Shown piece after piece: positions 9,767 through 18,533 of a stretch of 64,000 nt of DNA. Origin of the DNA: Bacillus sp. AFS088145 (GTDB taxonomy: Bacteria > Bacillota > Bacilli > Bacillales > Bacillaceae_G); contig NZ_NUUX01000015.1 of NCBI RefSeq assembly GCF_002564465.1, positions 202,494 to 266,493 on the forward strand, read 5' to 3'. A program made the translations under genes and the position numbers. Below the pieces are notes generated by a model, which searched no databases, was not told the origin of the DNA, and saw nothing but the letters and a program-made list of their open reading frames with translations. The stretch's first letter is position 1. Each line of letters starts with the position of its first letter.

Positions 9767-9775
9767 ATTATACCA
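9767..9775 (-). promoter_or_regulatory. Extended -10 promoter element
   Basis: The minus strand reads TGGTATAAT, a perfect TGn-TATAAT extended -10. No good -35 lies 17 bases upstream, which is tolerated with an extended -10. It would drive the GT2-TagF gene from about 250 bases upstream. Confidence 0.45.
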
Positions 9776-9869
9776 TAAAAAGACTACTAAAGATGTATTC
9801 TAAATATTTCAAATTCACGACCCTTACAACCCTCTTTTGGCTTCGTACTAATCTAGGTTTTTATTAAAA

Positions 9870-9899
9870 AATGCCACTGCAAAATAATGCAGTGGCATT
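9870..9899 (-). terminator. Intrinsic terminator of the rfbACDB operon
   Basis: A perfect 12-bp stem AATGCCACTGCA with its complement and a 6-base loop is followed on the minus strand by a T-run. It lies 36 bases past the rfbB stop. Confidence 0.92.
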
Positions 9900-9935
9900 C
9901 CATTTATATGAATCTATCATTAAGTAATCGTTCTT

Positions 9936-10940
9936 TTAATTACCTTCTTCATCATACTTCTTATACTCACCAGAAATGATTCTTTCCCACCATTCTTTAT
10001 TTTCCACATACCACCGCACAGTTTGAGCTATTCCAGTGTCAAAATTATATATAGGCTTCCATCCTAGTTTTTCTAGTTTACTAGGATCAATCGCATAACG
10101 CTTATCATGACCTAAACGGTCTTTAACGAATTCAATTAAGCCTTCAGATTTACCAAGCGTTGAAATGATCGTTTTAACGACTTCTAAATTTGTCCGTTCA
10201 TTATGTCCACCTACATTGTAAACTTCCCCATTTTCTCCTTTATGCATTACTAGATCAATTGCAGAGCAATGGTCAAGAACATGTAGCCAGTCACGAATAT
10301 TTTCACCAATACCATAAACAGGAACTTTTTGGTCATTTAGAACTCGTGAAATTGTTAATGGAATTAACTTCTCTGGAAAGTGATATGGTCCATAATTATT
10401 TGAACAACGTGTAATATTCATAGGAAATCCATACGTTTCATGATACGCACGAACTAATAAGTCAGATGCTGCTTTACTTGCAGAGTACGGGCTATTCGGT
10501 TGTAGAGGTGTATCTTCTGTAAAAAAGGTTGTAGGGTCAAAATCTAGATCACCGTACACTTCATCTGTAGATACATGTACAAATTTTTTAACGTTTATCG
10601 CTTTTGAAGCATCTAGTAAAACTTGAGTTCCTAAAACATTTGTTGTCACGAATATACTCGGGTCTGTTATTGAACGATCAACATGACTTTCTGCTGCGAA
10701 GTGGATAACATAGTCGAACTTTTCTTTTTTAAATAATGTCATGATTTCTTCACGGTTTGAAATATCAATTTTGATAAAATGATAGTTTTCATTTTGTTCG
10801 ATGTTTTTATGCTTTGTTAAGTCACCCGCATAAGTTAAAGCATCTAGATTGTATATTGAATAGGAAGGGTATTTATTTATCATGTATTGAACAAAGTTTC
10901 CACCGATAAATCCGGCACCGCCTGTAACAGCTACTTTCAT
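9936..10940 (-). CDS. rfbB: dTDP-glucose 4,6-dehydratase
   Basis: Second step of dTDP-L-rhamnose synthesis: converts dTDP-D-glucose to the 4-keto-6-deoxy sugar with bound NAD. It shows GGAGFIGGNF at the N-terminus, HFAAESHVDRS, STDEVYGDL with the catalytic Thr-Asp-Glu, and YSASKAASD (YxxxK). Length 334 residues is normal for RmlB. The ATG follows GAGG. It lies 3 bases after rfbD as the last gene of a four-gene operon in the order A-C-D-B, the order known from the Bacillus cereus group. Confidence 0.97.
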   Translation of the reverse strand: MKVAVTGGAGFIGGNFVQYMINKYPSYSIYNLDALTYAGDLTKHKNIEQNENYHFIKIDISNREEIMTLFKKEKFDYVIHFAAESHVDRSITDPSIFVTTNVLGTQVLLDASKAINVKKFVHVSTDEVYGDLDFDPTTFFTEDTPLQPNSPYSASKAASDLLVRAYHETYGFPMNITRCSNNYGPYHFPEKLIPLTISRVLNDQKVPVYGIGENIRDWLHVLDHCSAIDLVMHKGENGEVYNVGGHNERTNLEVVKTIISTLGKSEGLIEFVKDRLGHDKRYAIDPSKLEKLGWKPIYNFDTGIAQTVRWYVENKEWWERIISGEYKKYDEEGN

Positions 10941-10943
10941 GCT

Positions 10944-11804
10944 TTACTTTACCTCGTCTCTTTTATTTAATTGAACTAAATATCTAGCTAATGCGTCCTG
11001 CCATGAAGGTAATGATTGAAAGCCATTTTCTACTAGCTTTTGTTTTGATAATCTCGAATTTTTCGGTCTAGCTGCTCGAGTTGGGTAGTCTTCGGATGCA
11101 ATCGAGTTTACGAAAGTTTTACTGTCGGTTTGTTTGAATATTTCTTTTGCAAAATCAGCCCAACTAGTAAAGCCTTCATTTGTTGCGTGATAGATTCCAT
11201 ATTTATCAGATTTAACTAAATCTACTATTAATCTAGCCAAATCAACTGTATAGGTTGGTGAACCAATTTGATCTCCGACTATATTTAATTCATCTCTAGT
11301 TTCTGATAATCTTAACATTGTTTTAATAAAATTATTCCCATTAAAACCAAATACCCACGAAATACGTATTATGAAATAGTTTTCGATGAATGATTGAACA
11401 ACTTTTTCACCTTCATACTTTGTTAAACCATAATAACCGATTGGGTCCGGTTGGTCATCTTCATCAAAAGGACTTTCACCTTTCCCATTAAATACATAGT
11501 CCGTACTTATATAAATGAACTTTGAATGATGCTTTTTCGCAGCTTCAACTAAAAATCTCGTTCCTTCAACATTCACATTCCAGCAATTCTCTTTATCATC
11601 TTCAGCCTTGTCTACCGCTGTATAGGCAGCGCAGTGGATAATCACATCTGGTTTATATGAATCTACTATAGAAAATACCGATTCTTTCTTAGTAATATCT
11701 AGATCTTGTCGACCGCAGCCTTTAACATTTAAACCATGTCGCCCACATTCTTGAACGACATCATATCCTAGTTGCCCACCGTAACCAGTTACTAAAACCT
11801 TCAT
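10944..11804 (-). CDS. rfbD: dTDP-4-dehydrorhamnose reductase
   Basis: Final step: NAD(P)H reduction of dTDP-4-keto-L-rhamnose to dTDP-L-rhamnose. It is a short-chain dehydrogenase fold with VTGYGGQLGYDV at residues 4-15, CAAYTAVDKAEDD (substrate and cofactor loop), STDYVFNGKGESPFDE and YGLTKYEGE carrying the YxxxK pair. The sequence RISWVFG and the C-terminal RAARPKNSRLSK are typical of RmlD. 286 residues. The ATG is preceded by AAGGAG, and the gene sits between rfbC and rfbB with gaps of 5 and 3 bases. Confidence 0.97.
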   Translation of the reverse strand: MKVLVTGYGGQLGYDVVQECGRHGLNVKGCGRQDLDITKKESVFSIVDSYKPDVIIHCAAYTAVDKAEDDKENCWNVNVEGTRFLVEAAKKHHSKFIYISTDYVFNGKGESPFDEDDQPDPIGYYGLTKYEGEKVVQSFIENYFIIRISWVFGFNGNNFIKTMLRLSETRDELNIVGDQIGSPTYTVDLARLIVDLVKSDKYGIYHATNEGFTSWADFAKEIFKQTDSKTFVNSIASEDYPTRAARPKNSRLSKQKLVENGFQSLPSWQDALARYLVQLNKRDEVK

Positions 11805-11809
11805 TTATA

Positions 11810-12370
11810 TTACTCCTTATAGATAAAATTATTTTCAGCATCCTTTAATAATGGTGCCATTTTGTCCTTTGCAGATAATAACGGAGAAATATTGATAGGC
11901 CATTGCACCTGAATATCCGGGTCGTTCCAAATAATGCCACGATCACATTCCGGTGAATATAACTCATCAACTTTATATTGAACTTCCACATCATTTGTTA
12001 AAGTCATAAAACCGTGAGCAAACCCTTTTGATATGAATAATTGTTTTTTGTTTTCGGCACTTAACTCGATTCCGAACCATTTTCCGTATGTCGGACTCCC
12101 TTTTCGAATATCAACAGCCACATCAAAAATGGAACCCCTTGTACAACGAACTAACTTCGTTTGTGCTCTCGGAGACAACTGATAATGTAACCCACGTAAC
12201 GTGCCCTTCAATGCAGAAAATGATTGATTATCTTGAACAAAATTTAAATCCATTCCAAAATCCTTCATTTTAGAATCATTATATGTTTCCATAAACCAAC
12301 CACGATGATCGCCAAAAACAGTCGGCTCAATAACTACAATTCCTTTTATAAAAGTTTCTGTAATTTTCAT
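11810..12370 (-). CDS. rfbC: dTDP-4-dehydrorhamnose 3,5-epimerase
   Basis: Third pathway step, a cupin-fold epimerase of 186 residues. Visible signatures are GDHRGWFMETYN, FVQDNQSFSALKGTLRGLHYQ with the catalytic His, VRCTRGSIFDVAVDIRKGSPTYGKW, and FAHGFMTL with the Tyr/Asp region EVQYKVDELYSPE. GAGGGG precedes the ATG. It lies 18 bases downstream of rfbA and 5 bases upstream of rfbD. Confidence 0.97.
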   Translation of the reverse strand: MKITETFIKGIVVIEPTVFGDHRGWFMETYNDSKMKDFGMDLNFVQDNQSFSALKGTLRGLHYQLSPRAQTKLVRCTRGSIFDVAVDIRKGSPTYGKWFGIELSAENKKQLFISKGFAHGFMTLTNDVEVQYKVDELYSPECDRGIIWNDPDIQVQWPINISPLLSAKDKMAPLLKDAENNFIYKE

Positions 12371-12388
12371 TGATAATGACCCCTCAAG

Positions 12389-13267
12389 CTAATATTTGAT
12401 CTCGCCATTTGCAACTTTTCGTAAATAGTTACCATAACTTGTTTTACTAAGCGATTCGCTTAAACGTAATAACTGATCTTTATCGATCCACCCATTAATA
12501 TAAGCGACCTCTTCTGGAGCAGATATTTTAATCCCTTGATGCTCTTCAATTGTTTTGACAAAATTTGTTGCCGACACTAAGCTTTCATGTGTTCCAGTAT
12601 CTAACCATGTATAACCGCGACCCAATAACTCAACTTCTAATTCACCCAAGTTTAAATAAGCTTCATTTACAGAAGTAATCTCCAATTCTCCACGATTAGA
12701 TGGTTTTACATTTTTAGCAATCTCAATGACACGATTATCATAAAAGTACAATCCCGTTACTGCATAATTTGATTTCGGAGCAACTGGCTTTTCTTCAATG
12801 CTCAAAACTTTCCCAGACTCATCAAATTCTACAACACCAAATCGCTCAGGATCCTGCACATGATAACCGAACACTGTTGCACCTTTTTCTTTCATTGCAG
12901 CTTTCTTCAAAATACTGCGTAACCCGCTGCCATAATAAATATTGTCACCTAATATCATCGCAACAGAGTCATTTCCTATAAACTCTTCACCAATAATAAA
13001 CGCTTGAGCCAACCCATCTGGACTAGGTTGTACTTTATATTTCAACGAAACTCCAAACTGAGAACCATCACTTAATAAAGCCTCAAAACGAGGCAGATCC
13101 TCTGAAGTCGATATAATTAAAATCTCTCTAATACCCGCCAACATTAAAGTAGATAACGGATAATAAATCATTGGTTTATCATACACAGGCAATAGCTGCT
13201 TACTAGTCACCATCGTTAACGGATAAAGTCGAGTACCACTACCACCTGCAAGTATAATCCCTTTTAT
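12389..13267 (-). CDS. rfbA: Glucose-1-phosphate thymidylyltransferase with an apparent ATA start codon
   Basis: First step of dTDP-rhamnose synthesis: dTTP + glucose-1-phosphate to dTDP-glucose. The first ATG in frame (13213) would remove the nucleotide-binding loop. Upstream of it the frame encodes [17 protein letters not shown], which is the family N-terminus and must be part of the protein. The only codon matching the usual initiator Met is ATA at 13267-13265, exactly 8 bases after AGGAGG (13276-13281). An in-frame TAG lies at 13280-13282, overlapping that site, and no ATG, GTG or TTG lies between. The protein would be 292 residues, the normal length. Other motifs: [30 protein letters not shown]-like [21 protein letters not shown]. 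Either AUA initiation, a start-codon mutation or a base error. First gene of rfbACDB. Confidence 0.9.
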   Translation of the reverse strand: MKGIILAGGSGTRLYPLTMVTSKQLLPVYDKPMIYYPLSTLMLAGIREILIISTSEDLPRFEALLSDGSQFGVSLKYKVQPSPDGLAQAFIIGEEFIGNDSVAMILGDNIYYGSGLRSILKKAAMKEKGATVFGYHVQDPERFGVVEFDESGKVLSIEEKPVAPKSNYAVTGLYFYDNRVIEIAKNVKPSNRGELEITSVNEAYLNLGELEVELLGRGYTWLDTGTHESLVSATNFVKTIEEHQGIKISAPEEVAYINGWIDKDQLLRLSESLSKTSYGNYLRKVANGEIKY

Positions 13268-13275
13268 CGCAAAGA

Positions 13276-13292
13276 CCTCCTAAACATTTAGG
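13276..13292 (-). promoter_or_regulatory. rfbA Shine-Dalgarno overlapped by a small hairpin
   Basis: On the minus strand the sequence CCTAAATGTTTAGG (13279-13292) is a perfect inverted repeat whose right arm overlaps the AGGAGG ribosome site (13276-13281). The hairpin is short, but it could limit access to the ribosome site of a gene that also has a non-standard start. Confidence 0.4.
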
Positions 13293-13428
13293 AATATATA
13301 TATTATTATGATGGTGGTTAAGGGGATGTGTAGGTTAAATTCTTAGGGGATTGGAATGAAATGGTAAATTCAGTTGAATTCTAAGTGGAATAAAGTAGGG
13401 TCCTAGAGGTAAAAAAGACATAAAAAAA

Positions 13429-13466
13429 GAACCACCGTTAAAAAGATAACTTTTAACGGTGGTTCT
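13429..13466 (-). terminator. Intrinsic terminator after the LCP gene
   Basis: A perfect 16-bp stem AGAACCACCGTTAAAA with its complement and a 6-base loop is followed by a T-run on the minus strand. It separates the LCP gene from the rfb operon. Confidence 0.95.
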
Positions 13467-13479
13467 TGAGATTTAGATG

Positions 13480-14433
13480 TTATTTTGTTTCTGAAGGTAA
13501 TTCTAAGTGCTGACGAAGATCATTAGATATACTATCTTTTTCTTGTTTGGATACAATAAAATAATAAATTTTATCAATCATCTTGCCTTCACCTTTAACT
13601 TGGGTCTTACTAATATTTTGCGCAGCCTGACGGTAATCCTTTTGAATTGAAACCATATCATTTAAAGTGATATTTGTTACAACATTCTTTTGAATTGCTT
13701 GTAAAATCGATTGATAGTTTGTTAAAGAAGAAATTGAAGCTCCCTGTTTAATAACAGCTTCAAGAATTTCTCTTTGACGAAGCTCTCGACCAAAGTCACC
13801 ACGTGGATCTAACTTACGCATACGAGAGAACTTTAAGGCATCTACACCATTTAAATGAATTGGTCCTTTCGTAAAGTGAACACCTTCATAAGTAAAGTCT
13901 AAGTCATTATTTACATCAACTCCACCTACTGCTTCAACGATATCCTTAAAGCCTTCCATATTAACTTCAAGATAATAATCGATAGGAATGTTCAAGAAGT
14001 TTTCAACTGTATCAACAGACATTTGAATTCCACCAAATGCATAGGCATGGTTAATTTTATCTTCTTTACCTTTTCCAACAATTTCTGTTCTTGTATCACG
14101 TGGAATACTAACCATTTTAGTTGTATTTGTATTCGGATTAACCGTCAACACCATCATCGAATCCGAACGACCTTTATCACCAGGACGATGATCAACCCCT
14201 AATAGTAAAATAGAGAAAGGTTCTTTCTTTTCAACATTTACTTCTTCTTTTCGTTTATCTGTTTTCTTTATGTCTTTATAAATTGCGTCTGTTGTTTTAT
14301 TTACATTGTGGTAAATTGAATATGCATAACCGCCTATTCCTAAACCGATGACAACTAGTACACTTAGTACGATTATTAGAACTTTTTTTGTTGTGGACAT
14401 TTTTTTAGATGATTGTTTTTCTGATCTGGACAA
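13480..14433 (-). CDS. LytR-CpsA-Psr family wall-polymer ligase
   Basis: LCP proteins transfer undecaprenyl-linked glycopolymers (teichoic acid or capsule) onto peptidoglycan outside the membrane. It has a short basic N-terminus, one membrane helix (about residues 18-37), then the LCP domain with ILLLGVDHRPGDKGRSDSMM, VSIPRDTRTEI, INHAYAFGG and the Arg-rich KFSRMRKLDPRGDFGRELRQ. 317 residues, usual for the TagTUV group. The TTG start follows AAGGAG at normal spacing. It stands alone between two terminators within the polysaccharide region and probably anchors one of the polymers made here. Confidence 0.93.
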   Translation of the reverse strand: MSRSEKQSSKKMSTTKKVLIIVLSVLVVIGLGIGGYAYSIYHNVNKTTDAIYKDIKKTDKRKEEVNVEKKEPFSILLLGVDHRPGDKGRSDSMMVLTVNPNTNTTKMVSIPRDTRTEIVGKGKEDKINHAYAFGGIQMSVDTVENFLNIPIDYYLEVNMEGFKDIVEAVGGVDVNNDLDFTYEGVHFTKGPIHLNGVDALKFSRMRKLDPRGDFGRELRQREILEAVIKQGASISSLTNYQSILQAIQKNVVTNITLNDMVSIQKDYRQAAQNISKTQVKGEGKMIDKIYYFIVSKQEKDSISNDLRQHLELPSETK

Positions 14434-14556
14434 GATTTTTCTCCTTTAATTAGGAATTTAATTTGTAAAAATTTAGCATTACTAATTTCTATCTTACTTC
14501 ATTAAGGGAATTTTTGCATTTTTTTGTTAATTAATTTTTGTAAACTTAAATAAAAA

Positions 14557-14590
14557 ATTACACGACCTCTTTTAAAAAGATCGTGTAATT
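14557..14590 (-). terminator. Intrinsic terminator after pgcA
   Basis: AATTACACGA pairs with TCGTGTAATT, with further pairing of the inner TCTTTT/AAAAGA, and is followed on the minus strand by TTTTTTA. It lies 22 bases beyond the pgcA stop. Confidence 0.9.
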
Positions 14591-14612
14591 AGATAAATCC
14601 ACATCTATTCTC

Positions 14613-16343
14613 TTATTGATCAAAACGACTCAATAAATCACTTTTAACTGCTTCTAATTTTTCACTGCTATTTTCTAAAGAATTTCCTTTTACGCCGAAA
14701 TAGAATTTAATTTTCGGCTCAGTACCTGAAGGTCGTAATGCGCACCATGATTCATCAGATAGAATGTATTTTAGTACATTCGATTTAGGAAGATTGATTT
14801 CAACAGTCGTTTCATCTTCAAGATTTGTTTTAGTACTTTCCTTATAGTCTTCAATTACTGCTACTTCAAGACTAGCAAACTCTTTCGGTGGGTTCATACG
14901 AAATTCATTCATCATTTGTTGAATTTGCTCCGCTCCGTCTTTTCCTTTTAATGTCATAGAAACTAAGTCTTCTTTAAAGAAACCATATTTTTCAAAGATT
15001 TCTAGTAAACCATCATATAATGTTTTACCTTGAGATTTATAAAATGCAGCTACTTCACAAGCTAAAATAACAGATTGAACTGCATCTTTATCTCTTACAA
15101 AATCACGAATTAAATAACCATAGCTTTCTTCATAGCCAAACTGGAACTTGTATTCACCTGTTTGTTCATACTCTTTAATTTTCTCACCAATAAACTTAAA
15201 CCCTGTAAGTGTATCAATCGTATCGATGCCATAGTTTTGTGCAATCACACGTCCAATTTCAGATGTAACGATTGTTTTTAAAACTACACCGTTTTCGGGT
15301 AAAGTTCCAAGTAATTTCTTTTGAGATAATAAATACTCAAGCATTAATGCACCAGTTTGGTTACCAGTTAAAATCGTAAACTCACCTTCAGAATTACGCA
15401 CAGCAACACCTAAACGGTCCGCATCTGGGTCAGTTGTAATTAACACATCTGCATTTACTTGTTCACCGTACTGAATACTTAGTTCGAAAGCTGCATGCTC
15501 TTCTGGGTTTGGAGATTTAACAGTTGTAAAGTTTGGATCTGGAAGCTCCTGTTCTTTGACGACAGTTACATTCGTATAACCTAACATACTTAACCCGTTA
15601 CGAACAGGAATATTAGATGTTCCGTGTAATGGTGAGAAAACAATATTTAAATCTTTCGCATGTTTTTCTACGATATCAGTATTCACAACTACTGTTTTTA
15701 ACTCTTCTAAATAAGCAGAGTCTACTTTTCCGCCTATTATTTCTAGTAAACCATTAGCTAGTAGATGTTCTTTTGAAGCTACTTTTACTGATAATTCATC
15801 TTCAACCTGATCTACGAAGTTCGTTAATGCATCTGCTTCAGCAGGAGGTAATTGTCCACCATCAGGACCGTATACTTTGTATCCGTTGTATTCTGATGGG
15901 TTATGACTTGCTGTTAGTACGATTCCACTGAATGCACCTAAATAGCGAACAGCGAATGATAATACTGGAGTTGGACGTAAGCTTTCGAATACATATGTTT
16001 TGATTCCATGTGCACCTAGAGATGTTGCAGCTTCCATTGCAAATTCTGGTGATTTGTGACGAGAGTCGTATGCAATTACTACACCTTGATGTTTTGCTTC
16101 TTCGCCTTGATTCTCGATGAAGCGTGCTAGTCCTTCTGATGCTTTTCGTACAGTGTAGATGTTTAGGCGATTTGTTCCTGCGCCTAGTTCTCCTCGCATT
16201 CCGCCTGTGCCGAATTCTAAGTTTTTGTAGAAGCTGTCTTCTATTAGTTTTTCGTTTGATTTCATTTGTTCTAGTAAAGATTTTAATTCATTGTCTAATG
16301 ATGGATGTTTGTACCATCTTTCAAATTGATTTATATGATTCAT
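14613..16343 (-). CDS. pgcA: Alpha-phosphoglucomutase (possibly also phosphomannomutase)
   Basis: Interconverts hexose 6- and 1-phosphates. It has the four family signatures: the active serine loop [16 protein letters not shown], the metal site [13 protein letters not shown], the sugar-specificity loop GYEESYGYL and the phosphate-binding [13 protein letters not shown]. 576 residues, the size of Bacillus PgcA. It feeds glucose-1-phosphate to galU and rfbA. No separate phosphomannomutase gene is present although manA and manC flank it, so it may also supply mannose-1-phosphate; that is inference. The ATG follows GAGG. It lies 76 bases downstream of manA. Confidence 0.95.
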   Translation of the reverse strand: MNHINQFERWYKHPSLDNELKSLLEQMKSNEKLIEDSFYKNLEFGTGGMRGELGAGTNRLNIYTVRKASEGLARFIENQGEEAKHQGVVIAYDSRHKSPEFAMEAATSLGAHGIKTYVFESLRPTPVLSFAVRYLGAFSGIVLTASHNPSEYNGYKVYGPDGGQLPPAEADALTNFVDQVEDELSVKVASKEHLLANGLLEIIGGKVDSAYLEELKTVVVNTDIVEKHAKDLNIVFSPLHGTSNIPVRNGLSMLGYTNVTVVKEQELPDPNFTTVKSPNPEEHAAFELSIQYGEQVNADVLITTDPDADRLGVAVRNSEGEFTILTGNQTGALMLEYLLSQKKLLGTLPENGVVLKTIVTSEIGRVIAQNYGIDTIDTLTGFKFIGEKIKEYEQTGEYKFQFGYEESYGYLIRDFVRDKDAVQSVILACEVAAFYKSQGKTLYDGLLEIFEKYGFFKEDLVSMTLKGKDGAEQIQQMMNEFRMNPPKEFASLEVAVIEDYKESTKTNLEDETTVEINLPKSNVLKYILSDESWCALRPSGTEPKIKFYFGVKGNSLENSSEKLEAVKSDLLSRFDQ

Positions 16344-16419
16344 TTATCGTAACCTCTTTTTTAAATGTATAGAAAATCAAAAAATTAAGCGTTTATTTCA
16401 AACTACGAATTATTCCTCT

Positions 16420-17385
16420 TTAAACATGTGAAGTAATTAAATCCATTTCACCATGAATAGAGAATTCTTTTACGTAGCATGGGATTAAAAAGTGCATTCC
16501 CTTTTTTAGAGAATGAGTTTGTTCATTAATAGTAATACTTCCTTCACCTTCAATAACACTAGCTAAAATAAAAGGATTTTTATTTAGTAGATTTGTAGTA
16601 GCAGTAACTTTCCATCTTTCCACGGAGAAGAATTCATTGTCTATAAATTCTGTAATTAAAGTACCTTCATGTAGATATTCAGTTCTTATTGGATTGGCAT
16701 CAACATGAGGAAAAGCAATGACATCCATTGATTTTTCTATATGTAACTCTCTTAAATTACCGCTATCATCACGTCGATCATAATCATATAAACGATAAGT
16801 TGTATCTGAGTTTTGTTGCGTTTCTAGGATTAATGTTCCTTTACAAATTGCATGTACTGTTCCGCTTGGTATATAGAAAAAATCTCCAGGTTTTATTTGA
16901 ATTCGACGAAGAACTTCATCCCATTTGTTCTCCTCAATTGTGGAAAGAAATTCAGCTTTTGACTGAGCATTATGCCCAATTATCAATTCAGCCTCTTCTT
17001 CACAATCAAGAACATACCAGCACTCAGTTTTACCTAACTCACCGTTTTCATTGATTTGAGCATATGTATCATTAGGATGAACTTGTACTGATAAATCTTC
17101 TTTTGCATCTAAGATTTTTGTTAATAGTGGAAATTTCTCCCCTTTTAAATTTCCAAATAAGTGTCTTTGCTGGCTCCATAGTTCGCTTAAAGTTAAACCT
17201 TTAAACTCTCCATTAGCTACAACACTAGGACCATTACCATGTGCTGAAATTGCCCAACATTCTCCAGTTTTGTCATTAGGAATCTCGTAACCAAAAATTG
17301 CTTCTAGTTGAGTCCCACCCCAAATTCGTTTTTGAAAGACTGGTCTAAAAAAGAAAAGATCCTGTTTTTCTATTAATACGTTCAT
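16420..17385 (-). CDS. manA: Mannose-6-phosphate isomerase, class I
   Basis: Converts fructose-6-phosphate to mannose-6-phosphate with a zinc ion. It is a cupin protein of 321 residues with RIWGG near the N-terminus, the zinc-binding LSVQVHPNDTYA, GKTECWYVLD and GDFFYIPSGTVHAI. The C-terminal small domain is normal for the short bacterial form. The ATG follows GGGGAAGG. It lies between a glycosyltransferase gene and pgcA and opens the route to GDP-mannose and GDP-fucose. Confidence 0.95.
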   Translation of the reverse strand: MNVLIEKQDLFFFRPVFQKRIWGGTQLEAIFGYEIPNDKTGECWAISAHGNGPSVVANGEFKGLTLSELWSQQRHLFGNLKGEKFPLLTKILDAKEDLSVQVHPNDTYAQINENGELGKTECWYVLDCEEEAELIIGHNAQSKAEFLSTIEENKWDEVLRRIQIKPGDFFYIPSGTVHAICKGTLILETQQNSDTTYRLYDYDRRDDSGNLRELHIEKSMDVIAFPHVDANPIRTEYLHEGTLITEFIDNEFFSVERWKVTATTNLLNKNPFILASVIEGEGSITINEQTHSLKKGMHFLIPCYVKEFSIHGEMDLITSHV

Positions 17386-17422
17386 TTACAAAAACCTTCC
17401 CCTTCATTATTCTAATAATAAA

Positions 17423-17449
17423 AATCCATCTAGAAATTCTAGATGGATT
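17423..17449 (-). terminator. Terminator overlapping the 3' end of the GT28-like gene
   Basis: AATCCATCTAGAA with its perfect complement forms a 13-bp inverted repeat followed on the minus strand by TTTTTATTATTAG. The TAG stop of the gene ending at 17439 lies inside the stem. Confidence 0.8.
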
Positions 17450-18515
17450 CAGGATTAATCTTTAAGTTTAAAATTTCACAAATTTTATTTACAATAAGTC
17501 CCACTTCATTTTCACTTTTAACTACTTCTCTAATTGATAAATCTTTAACTGAATATAATTCTTCTAATGTAATCGTTTCAGCTAAATTATATTCTTTTAA
17601 ATATGAAATAGTATTTCGATCTTCATTTAATGATTGTCTTTCAATGACATATAGTGACTTACCTTGGTTTACAGCCTCACTAACTGTACCCCAGCCTGCT
17701 TTCGTAATGATGATATCACTTGCTGCGATATAGTTTTGTGACTCTGTATAGTCGAAAGGTATCTTATATATATTGTTGCCTTCAGCTTGAACATTGGATG
17801 AAACAATATAGACATTATCAGCATATGACCATATAGGTAAATCCATTAATGGCATATCTATTTTCATACCTATTCCAACAAAAATTATCTTTTTGTTGCC
17901 AGATGAATTTACAATTTGTCTTATTCTATTTACTTCAATTCGATCAACTGTTCTACTGAAAAATGAAAAATTGAATTGTCCAACTCTACCCCATTTTTCT
18001 TGATTTGTAGCAAGAGAAAAATAGTAATCTAGTTGATCATATGATTTTCTTAATCTTTCTAAATCCTGTTCTTTTAGCATATCTTTGTATGCAGAATACC
18101 AAGTGAAATTAGAAATACCTATTGTAGGAACATCGAGAATAGATCCTACTTCTATTCCAATCGGAGATATATCAGATATAATACCTGCAATACATTTATC
18201 ATTAAAGTATTCTAGTTCATTTTTAACTATTTCTTCCCAATTTTGATAGTAATCATAAAGTCTACTTTTAAGTGCAATTGGGTCTGGTTCAAGTGAATCT
18301 TTTTTAAGCACATATCCAATATCCGTCTGAACTTCATGAAAAACAACACGTTCACCATATTCAGCTAATGATTCTTTTAAAAATTTTATAGCGAACGAAT
18401 TACAAATAATTACTCTAACATCTGATGTTCTATTTAATAAATTACGGATAACGGCAATACTTCTAGAAGCATGACCATATCCGTAATCTGAAATATAATA
18501 TGCGATTGTTTTCAT
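17439..18515 (-). CDS. GT-B glycosyltransferase (GT28/MurG-like)
   Basis: A 358-residue protein. The N-terminus IAYYISDYGYGHASRSIAVI matches the glycine- and histidine-rich acceptor loop of GT28/GT1-like enzymes. The C-terminal half has IIFVGIGMKID, IPFDYTESQNYIAASDIIITKAGWGTVSEAV and the donor-binding turn that follows. The layout resembles proteins annotated as glycosyltransferases related to MurG. It sits between manC and manA, so a mannose-containing product is plausible but unproved. The start follows GAGG. The last codons lie within the terminator stem. Confidence 0.8.
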   Translation of the reverse strand: MKTIAYYISDYGYGHASRSIAVIRNLLNRTSDVRVIICNSFAIKFLKESLAEYGERVVFHEVQTDIGYVLKKDSLEPDPIALKSRLYDYYQNWEEIVKNELEYFNDKCIAGIISDISPIGIEVGSILDVPTIGISNFTWYSAYKDMLKEQDLERLRKSYDQLDYYFSLATNQEKWGRVGQFNFSFFSRTVDRIEVNRIRQIVNSSGNKKIIFVGIGMKIDMPLMDLPIWSYADNVYIVSSNVQAEGNNIYKIPFDYTESQNYIAASDIIITKAGWGTVSEAVNQGKSLYVIERQSLNEDRNTISYLKEYNLAETITLEELYSVKDLSIREVVKSENEVGLIVNKICEILNLKINPESI

Positions 18516-18533
18516 CGATTACCTCATAAAATA

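Larger units (their letters stand above)
9519..9935. other. Intergenic leader upstream of the GT2-TagF gene
   Basis: About 417 AT-rich bases with poly-A/T tracts and no gene. It contains the rfbB terminator and an extended -10 promoter candidate, implying a 5' leader of about 240 bases for the gene starting at 9518. No recognised riboswitch was seen. Confidence 0.5.
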
